From JASFHF01 sp050123375 (GTDB lineage: Bacteria; Pseudomonadota; Gammaproteobacteria; UBA12402), in assembly GCA_050123375.1 (NCBI GenBank), contig JASFHF010000050.1:1-11373 (forward strand): a DNA stretch of 11,373 nucleotides, in the 5' to 3' direction. The position numbers were made by a program, and so were the translations under genes. Shown here one piece after another: positions 1 through 6,263 of this stretch; within the stretch, counting starts at the first letter, position 1; each line of letters starts with the position of its first letter. Below the pieces are notes generated by a model that saw only the letters and a program-made list of their open reading frames with translations, searched no databases and was not told where the DNA came from.

Positions 1-7
1 ACTTCTA

Positions 8-34
8 TCATGTAATAAGTGACGCTCCGTCCCC
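8..34. repeat. Partial copy of palindromic repeat (one arm), cut by window edge
   Basis: Bases 8-22 are identical to bases 2785-2799, in the right arm of the palindrome at 2743-2811. The following 12 bases match it at 8 of 12 positions and end in the same CCCC. This is therefore one arm of a diverged member of the same family, whose other arm would lie left of the window. It ends 6 bases after the stop codon of the FieF-like gene. Confidence 0.6.
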
Positions 35-40
35 AATTCA

Positions 41-1174
41 TTATATAAACAAAATCTTAACCGAAGTAATATAATCCAAATCCCGCACTGCATTTTCATA
101 TTGCTGCTTCAACTCAATCACATTATCTATTTGCTGCAAAATATCCAACGGCAATAATATTTCAACTTCAATTTTATCATGCAAATAATGCAGCCGCAGA
201 TCTTTGAACAAATTATATCCCGGCAAATCATGCCAACAACGCTGTAATATATTTTGCAATTCTTCCCTGCCAGGTAAACCAACCTGACTAATTATTTTTT
301 CATCATTTTCAACATCAATATGCACCAACACATCAACAACTTTCGGCTCATCAAGTTGAATTTTTCTCACAACCTGATCGGCGACAAAATGCCCTTCGGA
401 TACACTAATATGCGGATCAACCAATACATGCACTTCAACTAAAATTAAACCGCCCATCAAACGAGTACGCAATTGATGCACAGCCAGCACTCCAGCAATT
501 TGTGCAATACTAGAATTAATTTTTTGTAATGTTGCTGCATCAACTGAGGTATCAACCAACTCGCGCAAACTATGCCACATCATTTTGAGCGCCATTCGAA
601 TAATCATTAATGCAACAATAACTGCAGCAATCGCATCTAAATAATGCACTCCTAAAATTGCACCAGCAATTCCGATTAACACCACTAACGAAGAAAAAGC
701 ATCGCCACGATGATGCCATGCGCTAATATGTAATGCATTTGAATTAATTTTTCCCCCGATGGCTATAATATATCTAAATAAACTTTCATTAGTCACGATC
801 GAAACCAATGCGACAATTAAAGTGTAAATACTAGGTTTTCCAAAATGTGCATGCACCATTGCATGCGTCGCATTAAAAATAATTCCACCGCCAGAAATCA
901 ACAGCAAAACCGCTAATCCTACAGTAATCATCGTTTCAATTCGTCCATGACCATAAGGATGCTCTTTATCTGGACTAAGACTTCCCGCTTTAGCTGCCAT
1001 AAAAACTAAAAAATCAGAAAACAAATCAGCAAAAGAATCAATTCCATCAGCAAATAATGCTTGTGAACGACCAAAAAATCCAAAAATTATTTTGACTATT
1101 GCAAGCAAGAAATTAGCACCAGCACTTAACAAAGTAACTCGTCTGGCAGTGTGATAACGTTGAATGTCTTGCAT
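41..1174 (-). CDS. fieF: Cation diffusion facilitator, FieF/YiiP-type Zn/Fe efflux transporter with extended C-terminus
   Basis: This is an inner-membrane proton-coupled exporter of divalent metal (Zn2+/Fe2+ class). About six membrane segments fill residues 12-205. The metal site is visible as D46 and D50 in segment 2 and H154 and D158 in segment 5. This is the DDHD set of E. coli FieF (D45, D49, H153, D157). A cytoplasmic ZT-dimer domain follows at about 208-290. E. coli FieF has about 300 residues; this protein has 377, and the extra 80-90 residues look like a second small alpha/beta domain. The ATG at 1174 is preceded by only a weak, badly spaced AAGGA, so translation may be modest. It lies downstream of algC on the same strand but is separated from it by a long hairpin element. 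The family call is firm; the exact metal is not readable from sequence. Confidence 0.92.
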   Translation of the reverse strand: MQDIQRYHTARRVTLLSAGANFLLAIVKIIFGFFGRSQALFADGIDSFADLFSDFLVFMAAKAGSLSPDKEHPYGHGRIETMITVGLAVLLLISGGGIIFNATHAMVHAHFGKPSIYTLIVALVSIVTNESLFRYIIAIGGKINSNALHISAWHHRGDAFSSLVVLIGIAGAILGVHYLDAIAAVIVALMIIRMALKMMWHSLRELVDTSVDAATLQKINSSIAQIAGVLAVHQLRTRLMGGLILVEVHVLVDPHISVSEGHFVADQVVRKIQLDEPKVVDVLVHIDVENDEKIISQVGLPGREELQNILQRCWHDLPGYNLFKDLRLHYLHDKIEVEILLPLDILQQIDNVIELKQQYENAVRDLDYITSVKILFI

Positions 1175-1196
1175 TCCTTATTCCACATATATATTC

Positions 1197-1320
1197 AATA
1201 TTTTAGCAGTTAGGGGTTGTCTTTTTCAGGTAATGCGAGACCATGGATGGTCGAGCCTTAGCGCCACATGGATGTGCTTGAGCGTGCCTGAAAAAGACAA
1301 CCCCTAACTGCTAAAATATT
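1197..1320. repeat. 124-bp palindromic element with perfect 34-base arms
   Basis: Arms 1197-1230 and 1287-1320 are perfect reverse complements. The 56-base centre holds two further small hairpins: GACCAT/ATGGTC (1239-1252) and CACAT/ATGTG (1265-1276), both closed by a GG loop. No ORF is present, so it is a non-autonomous, MITE-like element. It fills the algC-fieF gap and ends 6 bases from the algC stop. No T-run follows on either strand, so it is not a classic intrinsic terminator, though the stem could shape mRNA 3' ends. Confidence 0.9.
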
Positions 1321-1326
1321 CGCACA

Positions 1327-2709
1327 TCAAAACGGTAATTTCAAATTCGGATTAACCTGCAACAATTCTCTTCTAAACATATCCTGAATGGTTTTTAATT
1401 CATCCTGCGTATTTGCTTCAAAACGTAAAATCAAATACGGTGTCGTATTTGAAGGACGAATCAAACCAAACCCGCCATATTGCGGAAAATCAACCCGCAC
1501 ACCATCAAGCGTATTTACTTCACCATCAGGAAATTTTGCAGACTGCTTAAATTTATCCATAAAAACAAATTTTTCATGATCATTAATTGCCAAACGCAGC
1601 TCTGGAGTATTAACACTATTCGGCAGCGCGCGAAACATTTCTGCAACAGTTTTATCCTGTTGCGATACTATTTCCAATAAACGCGCACCAGCATAAATTG
1701 CATCATCAAATCCATACCAACGCTCTCTAAAAAACATATGGCCGCTCATTTCTCCAGCTAACAACGCACCTTTCTCAGCCTGCATTTTTTCCTTAATAAA
1801 AGAATGTCCGGTTTTCCACATAACTGGTTTGCCGCCATAAGATAAAATCAAATCTTTCAAGTGGCTGGTGCATTTCACATCATAAATTATTTCCGCACCG
1901 GGATTACGCGATAATACATCAATTGCAAACACCATTAATTCCCGATCCGGCCAAATTACTTCGCCTTCATTCGTTACCAAACCAAGCCGATCACAATCTC
2001 CATCAAAAGCCAAACCAATATCCGCATGCTTATGTTTAACCGCAGCAATTAAATCTTTTAAATTATTAACCTGACTCGGATCCGGATGATGATTAGGAAA
2101 ATTACCATCTATTTTGCAAAATAAACAATCTACATCACAACCAAGATTTTGATACAAATCAGGCAGCAACACACCGCCAACCCCATTACCGCAATCAATA
2201 ATAACTTTTAACCGCCGTTTAATTCTTATGTCGCCGGAAATTCGCTGCGCATAGTTTGACAATAAATCATATTGTCTTAAGTTACCAACGCCGGATGACA
2301 AATCATTTTGTTTAATGCGTTGATATAATTTTTGGATACGATCCAACGCAAGTGTCTCACCATTAATTACTATTTTAAGACCATTATAATTAACTGGATT
2401 ATGACTGCCGGTTAACATTACCCCCGAATGCGTATCAAATATATGCGTGGCATAATATAAAACCGGTGTCGGCGTCATTCCAAGATCAACAACATCACAA
2501 CCACTATCTAAAATCCCTTGCGCCAAAGCTTTTGATAATTTGGGTCCGGAAAGTCGGCCGTCACGCGCAATAAAAATAGTCTTTTCGCCAGCCAACAAAG
2601 TTTCACTGCCGATCGCCTGACCAATCAAACGCACCACATCAACATTTAGATTTTCATCTGCAATACCACGAATATCATAAGCACGAAAAATTGTTGGGTC
2701 GATTTCCAT
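1327..2709 (-). CDS. algC: Phosphomannomutase/phosphoglucomutase (AlgC/ManB family)
   Basis: This enzyme interconverts hexose 6- and 1-phosphates (mannose, glucose), feeding GDP-mannose and UDP-glucose for LPS and exopolysaccharide. It is a cytoplasmic alpha-D-phosphohexomutase of 460 residues, close to the 463 of Pseudomonas AlgC. All four signature loops are intact: TGSHNP at 100-105 with phosphoserine S102; the metal-binding DGDCDR at 236-241; the sugar-binding GEMSGH at 319-324; and the phosphate-binding RPSNTTP at 418-424. The AAGGAG at 2717-2722 lies 7 bases before the ATG and supports this start. It follows dut, as in Pseudomonas. A palindromic repeat separates the two genes, so co-transcription is possible but may be attenuated. 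Confidence 0.96.
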   Translation of the reverse strand: MEIDPTIFRAYDIRGIADENLNVDVVRLIGQAIGSETLLAGEKTIFIARDGRLSGPKLSKALAQGILDSGCDVVDLGMTPTPVLYYATHIFDTHSGVMLTGSHNPVNYNGLKIVINGETLALDRIQKLYQRIKQNDLSSGVGNLRQYDLLSNYAQRISGDIRIKRRLKVIIDCGNGVGGVLLPDLYQNLGCDVDCLFCKIDGNFPNHHPDPSQVNNLKDLIAAVKHKHADIGLAFDGDCDRLGLVTNEGEVIWPDRELMVFAIDVLSRNPGAEIIYDVKCTSHLKDLILSYGGKPVMWKTGHSFIKEKMQAEKGALLAGEMSGHMFFRERWYGFDDAIYAGARLLEIVSQQDKTVAEMFRALPNSVNTPELRLAINDHEKFVFMDKFKQSAKFPDGEVNTLDGVRVDFPQYGGFGLIRPSNTTPYLILRFEANTQDELKTIQDMFRRELLQVNPNLKLPF

Positions 2710-2742
2710 GTGTATTCTCCTTAATAAAGAATTGGGGTAAAT

Positions 2743-2811
2743 GGGGTCGGGTCTTCACTTATTACATACGCCATGTATGTTGCGTCATGTAATAAGTGAA
2801 GACCCGACCCC
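2743..2811. repeat. 69-bp palindromic element with perfect 25-base arms, REP/RAYT-like
   Basis: Arms 2743-2767 and 2787-2811 are perfect reverse complements around a 19-base centre that contains CCATGTATG. The outer ends read GGGGTCGGGTC and GACCCGACCCC. Similar ends are known to me from REP-type elements mobilised by Y1/IS200-like (RAYT) transposases; that assignment is from memory and is inference. The last arm base, 2811, is also the last base of the dut stop codon. A related arm lies at 8-34. Confidence 0.85.
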
Positions 2812-3263
2812 TACATACCCGAACTGCCAAAACCACCAGCGCCGCGCTTGGATGTGTTAAATTCTTCAACTATTTCAAATTTTACCTGCGCAACCGGCAC
2901 AATTACCATTTGCGCAATTCGGTCTCCATGATTAATGGTAAAACTTTTTGTTCCGCGATTCCAACAGGAAATTAAAATTTCTCCCTGATAATCTGAATCA
3001 ACCAAGCCAACCAAATTGCCTAATACAATTCCATGTTTATGACCCAACCCGGATCGCGGTAAAATCGTAGCAGCATACCCACTATCAGCGATATGAATCG
3101 CTAAACCCGTAGGAATTAATTCAGTAGAACCAGGAGATAAAATTAAAGGCTGATCAAGACACGCACGCAGATCCAAACCCGCAGAACCAGTTGTAGCATA
3201 ATTAGGCAGAGGAAAATCGTGCCCAACTTTAGGATCCAAAATTTTTAACTGTATTTGCTGCAT
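2811..3263 (-). CDS. dut: Deoxyuridine 5'-triphosphate nucleotidohydrolase (dUTPase)
   Basis: It hydrolyses dUTP to dUMP and pyrophosphate, keeping uracil out of DNA and supplying dUMP for dTMP synthesis. It is a cytoplasmic homotrimer of the all-beta family. At 150 residues it nearly equals E. coli Dut (151). The five conserved motifs appear in order: AGLDLRA near residue 30, PRSGLG near 70, GLVDSDYQGE with the catalytic aspartate near 88, GDRIAQ near 113, and the C-terminal RGAGGFGSSG lid. The ATG at 3263 has AAGGA five bases upstream. In many gammaproteobacteria coaBC precedes dut; here the upstream neighbour is an unrelated orphan gene. A palindromic repeat begins at the stop codon. Confidence 0.98.
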   Translation of the reverse strand: MQQIQLKILDPKVGHDFPLPNYATTGSAGLDLRACLDQPLILSPGSTELIPTGLAIHIADSGYAATILPRSGLGHKHGIVLGNLVGLVDSDYQGEILISCWNRGTKSFTINHGDRIAQMVIVPVAQVKFEIVEEFNTSKRGAGGFGSSGM

Positions 3264-3338
3264 TTTAATCCTTAAACCCGCATTAAAAACGCATTGTAGG
3301 ATGAGCGGTAAAAATTTGCAATAAAGATTTTATGCGTA

Positions 3339-3369
3339 TCCCGGAAATCGGCGTAGCTGATTTCCGGGA
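3339..3369. repeat. Short perfect hairpin between dut and the orphan membrane gene
   Basis: The arms TCCCGGAAATC (3339-3349) and GATTTCCGGGA (3359-3369) are perfect reverse complements. G-T, G-C and C-G pairs extend the stem inward to 14 pairs with a 3-base loop (3353-3355). It lies 37 bases beyond the presumed restored stop of the orphan gene (3406) and upstream of dut. It could act as a transcript end or be a small dispersed palindrome. No T-run follows it. Confidence 0.75.
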
Positions 3370-3405
3370 ATTCAAAAATACAACAAATTACGGTTTTACA
3401 AATTG

Positions 3406-3603
3406 TTATATACTGTTAATTTTGCGTTTAGACTCCAATGATTTTTCTTCTTGTTTATTACCATCTAAGAGATTTCCCTCGTTTGTTGTACTGTCGTCTG
3501 AGCTAAAAGAACCAAAAGATACAACCCCTAGATCTTCTTTAGCATCATGGATTTCTTTCTTTTCATCAAATTCAACTTTTTCCCTACTAAACCAGGCATT
3601 TTT
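3406..3603 (-). other. Probable out-of-frame C-terminal coding tail of the orphan membrane protein
   Basis: In the -1 frame relative to the orphan gene, an open stretch of about 64 codons runs to a TAA at 3406-3408. It starts just after a TAA that is in this frame. The translation is hydrophilic and protein-like: it opens NAWFSREKVEFDEKKE and ends KSLESKRKINSI. It overlaps the last 22 codons of the upstream frame, which read as a low-complexity Lys/Met stretch. Two A5 runs on the coding strand are candidate shift points: 3599-3603, and 3577-3581 inside AAA AAG. Either gives a product of about 779 residues. The cause could be a homopolymer sequencing error, a real mutation or programmed -1 frameshifting; sequence alone cannot tell. 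Confidence 0.65.
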
Positions 3604-5744
3604 GTATTAATCTCTTTAAACAATGTGTTCCATTTGTTCTTTAATCCTTTTATTCCATTAATCTTCTTTCCGAAAGCTCCAATTAAATCTTCAGAACAAC
3701 CACACTTACCTTTAGAATCATACAGAGCTGCAACCAAATTTTTAACTAATAAATATAAATTGGCCAAATCTTGGCGTTGAATGCTTTTTTCAGATATAAA
3801 GTTCTTTTTTAAATCAACAACTTTATCCGAAGCAAATAGCTTACTAGACATTCTAGTACTTTTACGCTTACCATACACATTAATATCCGTAGTAACCGAC
3901 GTATTAGAACCCTGAAATTGCAACACTCCCAATTTCTTAATTATGTTAACAAATTCTTTCAATCCATTGTCAAGGTCCACGAATTTTTTCATTTTTTTGA
4001 CGTCTTTTTTCGTAATCTTTTTGCTTTCATCATATACGTACAACAGAAATATTTTGCAACTTACAATTCCAATCCGTACTGCAGAAAGTGCATTATTTCG
4101 AATTTTATTTCCTTTTTCCCGTTGTAATACATTTTTCTTTATTTTTTTTGCTCTTTTTTTGCTCGGTTTCATCTGTTGCGATATTGTTCTTTGCAATTGA
4201 TTAAGTTTGTCATGTATGGCTCTCACAAGATTAAAGTTCCCTTGCAATTCTTTTCTAAATTTTACCTCGTCATTTTCATCAAAAACTTCCCTAAAAATAT
4301 TTGTTAGAAGATTATTAAAATTCCTTTTCTTTGTTACATCACGTTCTTTATTCTTAGACCAACAGGACTCAATTATCCTACCAATCTCCTTCAACGGAGA
4401 AGTTGCATTTTTGTGAACTGTTCCATTCTTTTTACCTTGACTTTTCTTCTTTGGCTTAATAGTTGGTGTGGGCATTTTAGGTTTAGGTTTAGGTTTAGGT
4501 TTTGGTTCTTCCATTACTTCAATTAATTCATCATCATGTTCTTCATTGAGCCTTTTCCCTAAGGTTTTAGCATATGAATTCACACCAATGTGTATCAAAG
4601 CGAAAAGACCGCTCTGAATTAACCAAGAAACAAAACCAATCAAAAGTTCATTGAAATTAGGACCAAATCCTGCTACTAGATAATAATACTTAAACAGTCC
4701 TTGTATGGCCTCAGTCACCGCCAGCATAAGATCATAAGACAGGGAACCCGGTTTCGCAGACACATCTAAAAAACCAAGAATAGCTACTACAGCACGATGT
4801 GGCAAACTATAATCTGATGCGTTATCTTCTATTTTATGCGAAAAATATTTAATGATAGTTTTATTAGCTTTGTTTTCGCTTACTCCAAACCGGCCAACAG
4901 TTACATCTTTCAATCCGTTGATTTTTTTTTCAAATGCAGGATTTCGCCATACTATGTTACCATAATACTCTTGAAGCAAACCTTGAAGAACACCACTAGT
5001 CATAAAATAATCCAGCAGTCCTGAATAAATAGCCAATTGTATCCACCAATGCGGCTTTACTTTTATATCAAATTTTCCATTTTTCCCATTCTTTACAACT
5101 TCAACTGCAAAAAGCATGCGTTGCAAAAAATTAAGTTTTTTTCTTGCCTGAACACGTTTTTTTGTCATGTTTTTATTACTGTACTTGTACACATATTTGT
5201 AAATATCATACAATCCACCAATAATCGTAGTTACTCCTTGAAAGGCAAGTCCTCCCGCTGACAAAATATAATTGTAATAACGTTTATCAAATGAAAATCC
5301 ATTAACTGCAAATTCCTGTATGCACCCAATAAATTCGTCAACCATTTTGTAACCACGTTCTATTCCCGTACCATTAGGTGAAATAGGCTTATAGTTTAAA
5401 AAAAGCCTCCATATAGTGTTTGAACTACCATCCTCTGGAACCCGAGAATCGTTTTTATGTATATATGGACCAAAAAATATGTCTGGATCAACCGAAAACT
5501 GCTGTGCTTTTACATTATCTTTCGTCCCAAACCTCCAAAACATCAATCCAGCTTGTACCATTATTCCTCCAAGCGCAAAAAATGCCAAAGGCCAAGGCGG
5601 ACATGACCAGGCACGATCTCTTTTATGCCTAGAAACTTTTTTATACTTAGGAAATTCTTGTTGCGTTTTTTTGGGTAATAGATTAGTTTTTTCAGTGGGG
5701 TTAATGATTAATTCTACTTCTTGCATTTTTTTACCGAACGACAT
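3528..5744 (-). CDS. Lysine-rich orphan multi-pass membrane protein, unknown function
   Basis: I do not recognise this 738-residue protein. The N-terminus (1-47) is basic and hydrophilic. Hydrophobic segments follow at about 51-69, 156-181, 234-258, 318-358 and 366-388, suggesting an integral membrane half. An acidic stretch (401-413) leads into a Lys-Pro repeat linker (414-423), followed by a very lysine-rich, mostly helical soluble half (about 440-738). The start is supported by AAGGAG at 5753-5758, 8 bases before the ATG. No enzyme motif is visible. The lysine and asparagine content and the AT-rich codons differ from dut and algC, suggesting separate origin. The annotated end at 3528 is probably a frame artefact, since a convincing tail continues in the -1 frame to 3406. 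A secreted or host-directed role is possible but unproven. Confidence 0.8.
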   Translation of the reverse strand: MSFGKKMQEVELIINPTEKTNLLPKKTQQEFPKYKKVSRHKRDRAWSCPPWPLAFFALGGIMVQAGLMFWRFGTKDNVKAQQFSVDPDIFFGPYIHKNDSRVPEDGSSNTIWRLFLNYKPISPNGTGIERGYKMVDEFIGCIQEFAVNGFSFDKRYYNYILSAGGLAFQGVTTIIGGLYDIYKYVYKYSNKNMTKKRVQARKKLNFLQRMLFAVEVVKNGKNGKFDIKVKPHWWIQLAIYSGLLDYFMTSGVLQGLLQEYYGNIVWRNPAFEKKINGLKDVTVGRFGVSENKANKTIIKYFSHKIEDNASDYSLPHRAVVAILGFLDVSAKPGSLSYDLMLAVTEAIQGLFKYYYLVAGFGPNFNELLIGFVSWLIQSGLFALIHIGVNSYAKTLGKRLNEEHDDELIEVMEEPKPKPKPKPKMPTPTIKPKKKSQGKKNGTVHKNATSPLKEIGRIIESCWSKNKERDVTKKRNFNNLLTNIFREVFDENDEVKFRKELQGNFNLVRAIHDKLNQLQRTISQQMKPSKKRAKKIKKNVLQREKGNKIRNNALSAVRIGIVSCKIFLLYVYDESKKITKKDVKKMKKFVDLDNGLKEFVNIIKKLGVLQFQGSNTSVTTDINVYGKRKSTRMSSKLFASDKVVDLKKNFISEKSIQRQDLANLYLLVKNLVAALYDSKGKCGCSEDLIGAFGKKINGIKGLKNKWNTLFKEINTKMPGLVGKKLNLMKRKKSMMLKKI
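4476..4505 (-). repeat. Hexanucleotide tract encoding the Lys-Pro linker
   Basis: On the plus strand TTTAGG occurs four times in tandem (4476-4499), followed by a degenerate TTTTGG. On the coding strand this reads as Pro-Lys pairs. Because the unit is 6 bases, slippage would change linker length by two residues without breaking the frame. Confidence 0.8.
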
Positions 5745-5786
5745 AAATTATTCTCCTTTTTAATTTCACTAAATATGATGCGTGCA

Positions 5787-5792
5787 ATTATA
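5787..5792 (-). promoter_or_regulatory. Candidate -10 box for the orphan membrane gene
   Basis: A perfect TATAAT reads on the minus strand 43 bases upstream of the ATG at 5744. No good -35 box is seen at 16-18 bases spacing, so in this AT-rich DNA it could be chance. Confidence 0.3.
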
Positions 5793-5895
5793 ATGTATAA
5801 ACCTTAAGGAAATCTTAAGAGTTTTAAAAAACAAAATAACTTTTTCCGTCAGGGACAAAAAAATATTGTATCTACAAAATATCGTTATCCTGCGA

Positions 5896-6007
5896 CCCGT
5901 CATCCCGCGGCCTTGTTTGTTGACCGCGGGATCCAGGGCTGTTTTTAAAAACAACGAAAACTGACGCTAGATACCGCGATCAACTGTCCTGGCCGCAGTA
6001 TGACGGG
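5896..6007. repeat. 112-bp imperfect palindromic repeat (CCCGTCATCCCGCGG type)
   Basis: The two halves, about 46 bases each, align as reverse complements without gaps. The outer 17 bases (5896-5912 and 5991-6007) match at 15 positions. Each half contains its own smaller inverted repeat, for example ATCCCGCGG/CCGCGGGAT at 5902-5932, and the exact centre is GTTTTTAAAAAC (5941-5952). It is far more GC-rich than its surroundings and has no ORF. It resembles the dispersed GTCATCCCGCG... palindromes common in proteobacterial intergenic DNA. Confidence 0.8.
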
Positions 6008-6167
6008 CTTTATAGTTAAAATTTGCTTATATTTTATACCGCTTAGACAAAACTTACGTAAAAATAAATTCATTATACGTCAAACAGCGGTATATTAAAA
6101 AATGTTTATATGTCAATAAGTTATATATGCAACCTAATAAAATGGCTAAACTTTTTTAAGATTTTAC

Positions 6168-6196
6168 TTGCGAAGAATGCAAATTAGTGGTCAAAT
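6168..6196 (+). promoter_or_regulatory. Candidate sigma70-type promoter for the beta-barrel protein gene
   Basis: TTGCGA (6168-6173) and TCAAAT (6191-6196) are separated by exactly 17 bases, and a TG one base before the -10 gives an extended -10. Both hexamers match consensus at 4 of 6 positions. Transcription would start near 6203, giving a leader of about 60 bases. Confidence 0.35.
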
Positions 6197-6202
6197 TAAA
6201 GT

Positions 6203-6254
6203 ATCGGCATTGGATAGCCGATGATTTATAGGGAAATTTATCAACTTATAGGGA
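6203..6254 (+). promoter_or_regulatory. Leader hairpin and duplicated TTATAGGGA before the beta-barrel gene
   Basis: ATCGGC (6203-6208) and GCCGAT (6217-6222) form a six-pair stem with an 8-base loop. TTATAGGGA then occurs twice, at 6226-6234 and 6246-6254, spaced 20 bases apart. The second copy contains the AGGGA (6250-6254) that serves as ribosome binding site 9 bases before the ATG. The first copy is a decoy-like duplicate. Confidence 0.45.
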
Positions 6255-6263
6255 TGAAATATC

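Larger units (their letters stand above)
5745..6263. other. 519-bp intergenic region between divergent genes
   Basis: No convincing gene is present. From left to right it holds the leader of the orphan membrane gene (with a TATAAT on the minus strand at 5787-5792), a 112-base imperfect palindromic repeat (5896-6007), and a weak 9-base inverted repeat TATACCGCT/AGCGGTATA (6035-6043 and 6086-6094). Next come a candidate plus-strand promoter (6168-6196) and a leader with a small hairpin and a duplicated TTATAGGGA. The DNA outside the palindromic repeat is markedly AT-rich. Confidence 0.7.

Noticed and set aside
1197..2811. Palindromes as ordinary intrinsic terminators of algC and dut
   Set aside because: Neither stem is followed by a T-run on the minus strand, and arms of 25-34 perfect bases are much longer than typical terminators.
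3332..3610. 92-codon plus-strand ORF
   Set aside because: It is antisense to the orphan gene and its -1 frame tail; the minus-strand reading is far more protein-like.
4476..4505. Telomere-like TTTAGG repeat
   Set aside because: It is internal to a coding region and translates to a Lys-Pro linker.
5416..5763. 115-codon plus-strand ORF
   Set aside because: It is antisense to the start of the orphan membrane protein, whose minus-strand start has a good AAGGAG site.
5769..5954. 61-codon minus-strand ORF
   Set aside because: It overlaps the palindromic repeat at 5896-6007, has no ribosome binding site, and its translation is not protein-like.
6035..6094. TATACCGCT/AGCGGTATA inverted repeat as an operator
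   Set aside because: The arms are only 9 bases and 42 bases apart in AT-rich DNA; no known operator is recognised and chance cannot be excluded.
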